64,000 nt of DNA from an uncultured Gemmataceae bacterium (GTDB lineage Bacteria > Planctomycetota > Planctomycetia > Gemmatales > Gemmataceae), in contig CALDUY010000039.1 in NCBI GenBank assembly GCA_937923405.1, forward strand, positions 1-64,000. Reading direction: 5' to 3'. Every line of letters begins with the position of its first letter. Position 1 is the first letter of the stretch. The notes beneath the pieces were generated by a model. It did not search any database. It was not told the DNA's origin and saw nothing but the letters and a program-made list of their open reading frames with translations. Positions 60,181-64,000 of this stretch are shown here, piece after piece. Made by a program: the position numbers and the translations under genes.

Positions 60181-61650
60181 TCAGTAATCCTTAGTGGCGA
60201 ACCACCAGCAGGAGATGCCCAACATCAGGGCGATGAACACGCCCGACACGGTCAGGCTTTCGCCCCAGGTCATGTCGCGGGTGCCGAGGTTCGCTCCGCG
60301 CATGCCTTTGGGAAGCATCATCAGGTCGCGCTGCATCACTGACGTGGTGAGCGTGTCCAGGTCACGAGTGCGCGGCAGAACGAACTGCACGGCGCGAATG
60401 ATCTTGGCAAAGGTGTACTCGGTTTTTTCCAGAGGTGCTAGTTTGTCACGTTGAGCCGCCAGCAGCGTCACTGCTAGCAGCGGTCCCGGTCCCTCGCCGC
60501 TGGGCATGCCGAGGGCCGTCGCCGCCAACTGGCCGACATTGCGACGCACGGGAGCTTCCTCGGCCTTTTCCAGTTGATCAAACACCGCCGCAATCACTCC
60601 GACGATGAACAGCAAGAACCACACACCGACCGTCATCAGAATGGCCACGATCGGACTACGGGTCAACACGCCGAACAGCGTCGAGACTGAATAGAGGATG
60701 GCGAAAAAGAAGGTGATGACGGGAATGCTGATGAGAAAGCCCGGAGCCCAGATGCCGGAGCGCAGACTCAGAGCCAGCCAGACCCCGCCGACCGCGATGG
60801 TAGTGTTAATGACGATAAACAGAAGTCCGCCGATGTACTTGAACAACAATAGAGTCGAGCGGTGCATCGGTTTGACCAGGAGCATGTCCACGGTGCCCTT
60901 GCGGAGCATGTTGGGAATGAAAAAGGCGGTGATGACCACGCTGACCAGAATGGCGATCCACGAACCGAAACCGTTTATCAGCACCGATTCCAATGCGAAC
61001 AGTTGAAAGCCGACCGGGCCGGAGAAGATCGAGATGGGCAAGGCTCCGAAGAACAGAGAGAACTCGTGCGGCCAAAGGCGTCGGCCCACATCGGTCACGC
61101 GGAACTCAACCGGATAGGTGCCGTTCTCGTGCTGAGCCTTGAGCAGTTCGACGATCCGAACATCGTCCCATTGGCCGAAGCGTTCCTGAATCTCGGCGAG
61201 GCGCTGTTCGGGACTGGGTCGACGAAAGACAAAGGGGATAGATGCGGAGGGCTGTAGCACCGCACGAAACGTGCTGGAAGGCAGATCTTCCGCGCCGTCC
61301 ACGGGGCGAACCTCTTTGATGTCCCACTGGCCGCGCACGCGCTGCATCAGCCGAATCGGACCGCCGGTTCCTCCTCCACCGCCACGTCGGCCTCTGGCTT
61401 TGGCATCCGGCTCGCCGCTTTGCTCAGCTTCAACTGCTCCCATCTGAAACTCGCTAGGGTCAAAGTCAGTCAGATCCAGCGACAGGGGTACCGTGGCCAT
61501 CTTGGCGATCATGTCGCCGCCCGCGATCGGCTTGAAAGTGATCGTCGCTGCCAGGGCGATCATCAGCACGGACAGCCCAACCATGACATAAAATACTTTG
61601 GCATCGATCGCTTCACGGAGCGAGTCTCTCATGATGGCGAGAAACTTCAT
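60181..61650 (-). CDS. ABC-2-type transporter permease
   Basis: A 489-residue membrane protein. It has a first helix near residues 20-40 (VFYVMVGLSVLMIALAATI), a long extracytoplasmic region of about 170 residues with a Gly/Arg-rich patch, and five or six helices from about 205 to 400, then a last helix at the C-terminus. Block FFIPNMLRKGTVDMLLVKPMHRSTLLLFKYIGG is typical of ABC-2 permeases. Its ATG overlaps the ATPase gene's stop (ATGA), so the two form one exporter. Substrate not predictable. Confidence 0.87.
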   Translation of the reverse strand: MKFLAIMRDSLREAIDAKVFYVMVGLSVLMIALAATITFKPIAGGDMIAKMATVPLSLDLTDFDPSEFQMGAVEAEQSGEPDAKARGRRGGGGGTGGPIRLMQRVRGQWDIKEVRPVDGAEDLPSSTFRAVLQPSASIPFVFRRPSPEQRLAEIQERFGQWDDVRIVELLKAQHENGTYPVEFRVTDVGRRLWPHEFSLFFGALPISIFSGPVGFQLFALESVLINGFGSWIAILVSVVITAFFIPNMLRKGTVDMLLVKPMHRSTLLLFKYIGGLLFIVINTTIAVGGVWLALSLRSGIWAPGFLISIPVITFFFAILYSVSTLFGVLTRSPIVAILMTVGVWFLLFIVGVIAAVFDQLEKAEEAPVRRNVGQLAATALGMPSGEGPGPLLAVTLLAAQRDKLAPLEKTEYTFAKIIRAVQFVLPRTRDLDTLTTSVMQRDLMMLPKGMRGANLGTRDMTWGESLTVSGVFIALMLGISCWWFATKDY

Positions 61651-62705
61651 CGGTAGTCCTCACTATGCCGGATGTTCCTGCTCCGCTCCCCCTGGCGGCG
61701 CGGCGTTCGGTAGTCGTCGACACCCGGCTCGGCGGCATCGACCGTGGCAATAAACAGATCTTCCAGCGTCTGCCGCTTCTCCACGAGATGACGAAGTCGC
61801 AAGCCACGCTGAACCAACAGACTTACCAAGGGATCAATCGACAGCGAACCGTTGAGCAACACTTCCCAACGCTGTCCCCCCAACGACTGGATCTCATATC
61901 CCAGTTGGCGGAGTTCGTCCAGCGGCAGCGAGTCTCCTTCGGCCAATCCCAGGTGATAGGTTCCCTGCTGCCGTGTCAACGAGGCGATGTCACCGATCCG
62001 GATCAGTTCGCCACGTTGCAGGATCGCCACCCGGTCGCAGATCATCTCCACTTCGCCCAAGAGATGCGAATTGACGAAGATCGTCTTGCCCTCCTGCTTG
62101 AGGCGAGTGATCATCTCGCGAATCTCACGACGGCCCACGGGATCGACGCCATCGGTCGGCTCATCGAGAAAAATCAGATCCGGATCGTGGAAGATGGCTT
62201 GAGCCAGGCCGACATGCTGCTTCATCCCTTTGGAGTAGGAGCGGATTTTGGAGTGCATGCGACCCTTGAGACCGACCAACTCTAGCACCTCGGGGATGCG
62301 TTTTCGTCGCACGCGGCCAGGCACATCGAGCAAAGCTCCGTAGAAATCCAACAGGCTGGCTGCGGTATGATAATCTGGGAAGCGGTGATCTTCAGGCAGA
62401 TAACCGATGCGTCGGCGAACCGCTGTCGCTCCGGCGGGTTGGCCCAGGACGCTGGCCTCGCCGTCGCTGGCGGAAATGACGCCGAGCAGCACCTTGATGA
62501 GCGTCGTCTTGCCCGCGCCGTTCTGGCCAAGCAGACCGAAGATTTCGCCGGGCTGCACGTCCAGCGAAACGCCCTTCAAGGCGCGGATTTTGCCATACTC
62601 TTTGGCGAGCTGCTTGGTCTGAATCACCGCCACGGGTTGGCCCTCGGGGCTAACGGTCGCTGTTGACACTCCGACTAGCTTACTGGCTCTGTCTACTGAT
62701 GTCAT
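61647..62705 (-). CDS. ABC transporter ATP-binding protein (ABC-2 exporter)
   Basis: A 352-residue ATPase. Walker A GQNGAGKTTLIK, Q-loop GYLPEDH (Pro-Glu in place of Gln), signature SYSKGMKQHV, Walker B LIFLDEPTDGVD and switch His in VNSHLLGEVE are visible. The C-terminal 100 residues (LSIDPLVSLLVQRGLRLRHLVEKRQTLEDLFI) are the regulatory extension found in many ABC-2 exporters. It pairs with the overlapping permease gene. No ribosome-binding site is clear before the ATG, and a shorter start near codon 12 is possible. Confidence 0.9.
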   Translation of the reverse strand: MTSVDRASKLVGVSTATVSPEGQPVAVIQTKQLAKEYGKIRALKGVSLDVQPGEIFGLLGQNGAGKTTLIKVLLGVISASDGEASVLGQPAGATAVRRRIGYLPEDHRFPDYHTAASLLDFYGALLDVPGRVRRKRIPEVLELVGLKGRMHSKIRSYSKGMKQHVGLAQAIFHDPDLIFLDEPTDGVDPVGRREIREMITRLKQEGKTIFVNSHLLGEVEMICDRVAILQRGELIRIGDIASLTRQQGTYHLGLAEGDSLPLDELRQLGYEIQSLGGQRWEVLLNGSLSIDPLVSLLVQRGLRLRHLVEKRQTLEDLFIATVDAAEPGVDDYRTPRRQGERSRNIRHSEDYR

Positions 62706-62799
62706 TCGTTGGTGGTTTCAGGAACTTTGAGGTGATTCTTTTTTGACCAGCTCTGGCCAAGGCCTCGCCACTGGGCCGGTTTGGAGTGAGATCGCGTTC

Positions 62800-63786
62800 A
62801 TGCTAGAATTAGCCCATCCAGGATATTTATTGTTGCTGTTACTCCTGCCGTGGCTGGTCCGCTGGCAGCGACGGTGTCGCCGACCGGGGGTGTTGTTTCC
62901 GTCGTTGGCCCTGTTCGAGTCGCTGTCTTCCCGTCGCACTTGGTGGGCGGAGCATGGCGGACAGATACTCCGTCTGGCCGGGTTGATTCTGCTGATTCTG
63001 GCTTTGGCTCAACCACGTTGGCCCGATCAGCGCACTCGCCTCGCCACCGACGGCATCGCCCTCATGTTGGTCGTCGACGTCTCGGGGAGCATGGCCGAGC
63101 GCGACTTTCTCGCCGACTCTGGCCCGATCAGCCGGTTAGAGGCAGTGCAGCAAGCATTCACGGCGTTTGTCGAACAACGTCCGAACGATCTGCTGGGACT
63201 GGTCAGCTTTGCCACACGCCCCGAAGCCACTTGTCCACTGACGCTGAACCATCCGACGTTGCTTCGGCTGCTCAAGGGGCTGGAGCCGCGCGGCGTACCA
63301 GGTGAATCGGAAACCAACCTCAGCGACGCGGTGGCCTTGGGGCTGGCCCGCCTCCGCGCCGCCGGTACTCGACGCCAGGTGCTGGTGTTGCTCAGCGATG
63401 GCGAACACAACCAGAGCGAGACTCGTTCCGGCTGGTCGCCGCGTCAGGCCGCCCAGGTGGCCGCCAGTCTCGGTGTGCCGATCTATACCCTCGACGCCGG
63501 ACGCGAGGCCGACGACCCCGACGACCCAGACTACCTGACGCGACAACAAGCGGCGGCGATACTCCGCGACCTAGCCCAGATCACCCAGGGCCGCTACTTT
63601 TCCGCCAGCGACAGCCAGGCTCTGCGGCAAGCCTGCAAGGAGATCGATCGCCTGGAAACGACGACGATCGCCAGTTATCAGTATCGGCGCTATCATGAAG
63701 CGTATCCCGGACTAGCCGGCGCGGCCTTTGCCCTATGGATCGCCGCTCTCCTGCTGGAACAAACGCTGTGGCGACGTTTGCCATGA
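62800..63786 (+). CDS. BatA-like VWA-domain membrane protein
   Basis: A 328-residue protein of the Bat (aerotolerance-type) family. ATG 62800 with TTGGAGTG upstream gives MLELAHPGYLLLLLLLPWLVR, the usual N-terminal helix. A second helix (LAGLILLILALAQPRW) precedes the VWA domain with the MIDAS motif VVDVSGSMAERD, the conserved Thr region SETNLSDAVALGLARLR and VLLSDGEHNQ. A last helix (AGAAFALWIAALLLEQTLW) closes it. Its stop overlaps the next ATG, which begins a BatB-like gene. Bat proteins act with a MoxR ATPase; that gene is not seen here. Confidence 0.88.
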   Translation: MLELAHPGYLLLLLLLPWLVRWQRRCRRPGVLFPSLALFESLSSRRTWWAEHGGQILRLAGLILLILALAQPRWPDQRTRLATDGIALMLVVDVSGSMAERDFLADSGPISRLEAVQQAFTAFVEQRPNDLLGLVSFATRPEATCPLTLNHPTLLRLLKGLEPRGVPGESETNLSDAVALGLARLRAAGTRRQVLVLLSDGEHNQSETRSGWSPRQAAQVAASLGVPIYTLDAGREADDPDDPDYLTRQQAAAILRDLAQITQGRYFSASDSQALRQACKEIDRLETTTIASYQYRRYHEAYPGLAGAAFALWIAALLLEQTLWRRLP

Positions 63787-64000
63787 CTGCATACTTTAGC
63801 TATCCGCAATTGCTCTTTTTGCTGCTGACGCTGCCACTGCTGGGATTGTTGAGTTGGTGGGCGAACCGCCATCGTGCCCGACAGTTGGTCGACCTAGTGG
63901 GGTTGGTTAAGACGGCAATGCTGGTCCGGCAGAGAGCTTCTTGGTGGGAGCGAGGTGTGCTGACCTCGGGGCTGGTCTGCCTGGTTGTCGGCATGGCTGG
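63783..64000 (+). CDS. BatB/BatA-like membrane protein, N-terminal part (3' end outside window)
   Basis: The ATG at 63783 overlaps the stop of the previous gene (ATGA) and the frame stays open to the window edge, giving 72 codons: MTAYFSYPQLLFLLLTLPLLGLL, WWANRHRARQLVDL, and VLTSGLVCLVVGMAG at the end. The N-terminal helix, basic segment and second helix copy the layout of the BatA-like protein before it, so a VWA domain is expected further on. The assignment rests on this context. Confidence 0.75.
   Translation, partial: MTAYFSYPQLLFLLLTLPLLGLLSWWANRHRARQLVDLVGLVKTAMLVRQRASWWERGVLTSGLVCLVVGMA

Noticed and set aside
1..64000. CRISPR arrays, tRNA, rRNA and intact insertion sequences
   Set aside because: No regularly spaced direct repeats, cloverleaf-like sequence with a CCA end, conserved rRNA block or complete transposase was found by eye.

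Overview
The window is GC-rich bacterial chromosome, and the gene content points to a planctomycete, most likely a Gemmata-like lineage. The evidence is an ECF sigma factor overlapping a large Ser/Thr kinase with a TPR-like tail, a pair of secreted repeat proteins with an N-terminal LExRxTPA motif (related to the LEPR-XLL signal of that phylum), the futalosine menaquinone genes mqnA and mqnC, a very large secretin with an N-terminal repeat region, a HTTM protein, and an exosortase/EpsI exopolysaccharide locus. The species cannot be named from sequence alone.

Layout. 1-8.3 kb: the 3' end of leuS, a divergent glgC homologue, a convergent lipoprotein gene, and a 1623-residue secretin closed by a strong terminator. 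8.4-15.1 kb: a zinc metallopeptidase, then mqnA-mqnC-HTTM-ABC ATPase in tight succession. 15.2-21.7 kb: an SPFH/GYF protein, a dynamin-like GTPase, and an hflX-hypothetical-Nudix-DUF971-Mrp run. 22.1-25.5 kb: two tandem paralogous secreted proteins, each followed by a hairpin terminator. 25.6-30.5 kb: a minus-strand run reading lutA-like, EamA, MBL hydrolase, uvrC (short), surE. 30.7-32.3 kb: a tiny basic protein and asnS.

32.5-53.0 kb is the main accessory feature. It is about 20 kb of unidirectional minus-strand genes for an exported polysaccharide: exosortase, Wzc-like autokinase/co-polymerase, EpsI, priming sugar transferase, GT2, XrtA-type deacetylase, five GT4-type glycosyltransferases with overlapping ends, an O-antigen polymerase, a flippase, an asparagine-synthase-like enzyme without the glutaminase cysteine, a CapK/PaaK-type adenylate enzyme, a zinc-ribbon membrane protein and a degenerate PLD protein. 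A divergent Wza-like export lipoprotein with an unusual Cys-rich leader and a small secreted protein lie at 53.5-55.9 kb. Together these genes can prime, build, polymerise, modify and export a glycan. The exosortase implies C-terminally sorted proteins, but none is encoded here.

55.9-64 kb holds the Ser/Thr kinase and its overlapping ECF sigma factor, a frameshifted transposase remnant, a PilZ protein, an ABC-2 exporter pair, and the start of a Bat-type VWA operon that runs off the window. No tRNA, rRNA, CRISPR array or intact insertion sequence was recognised.
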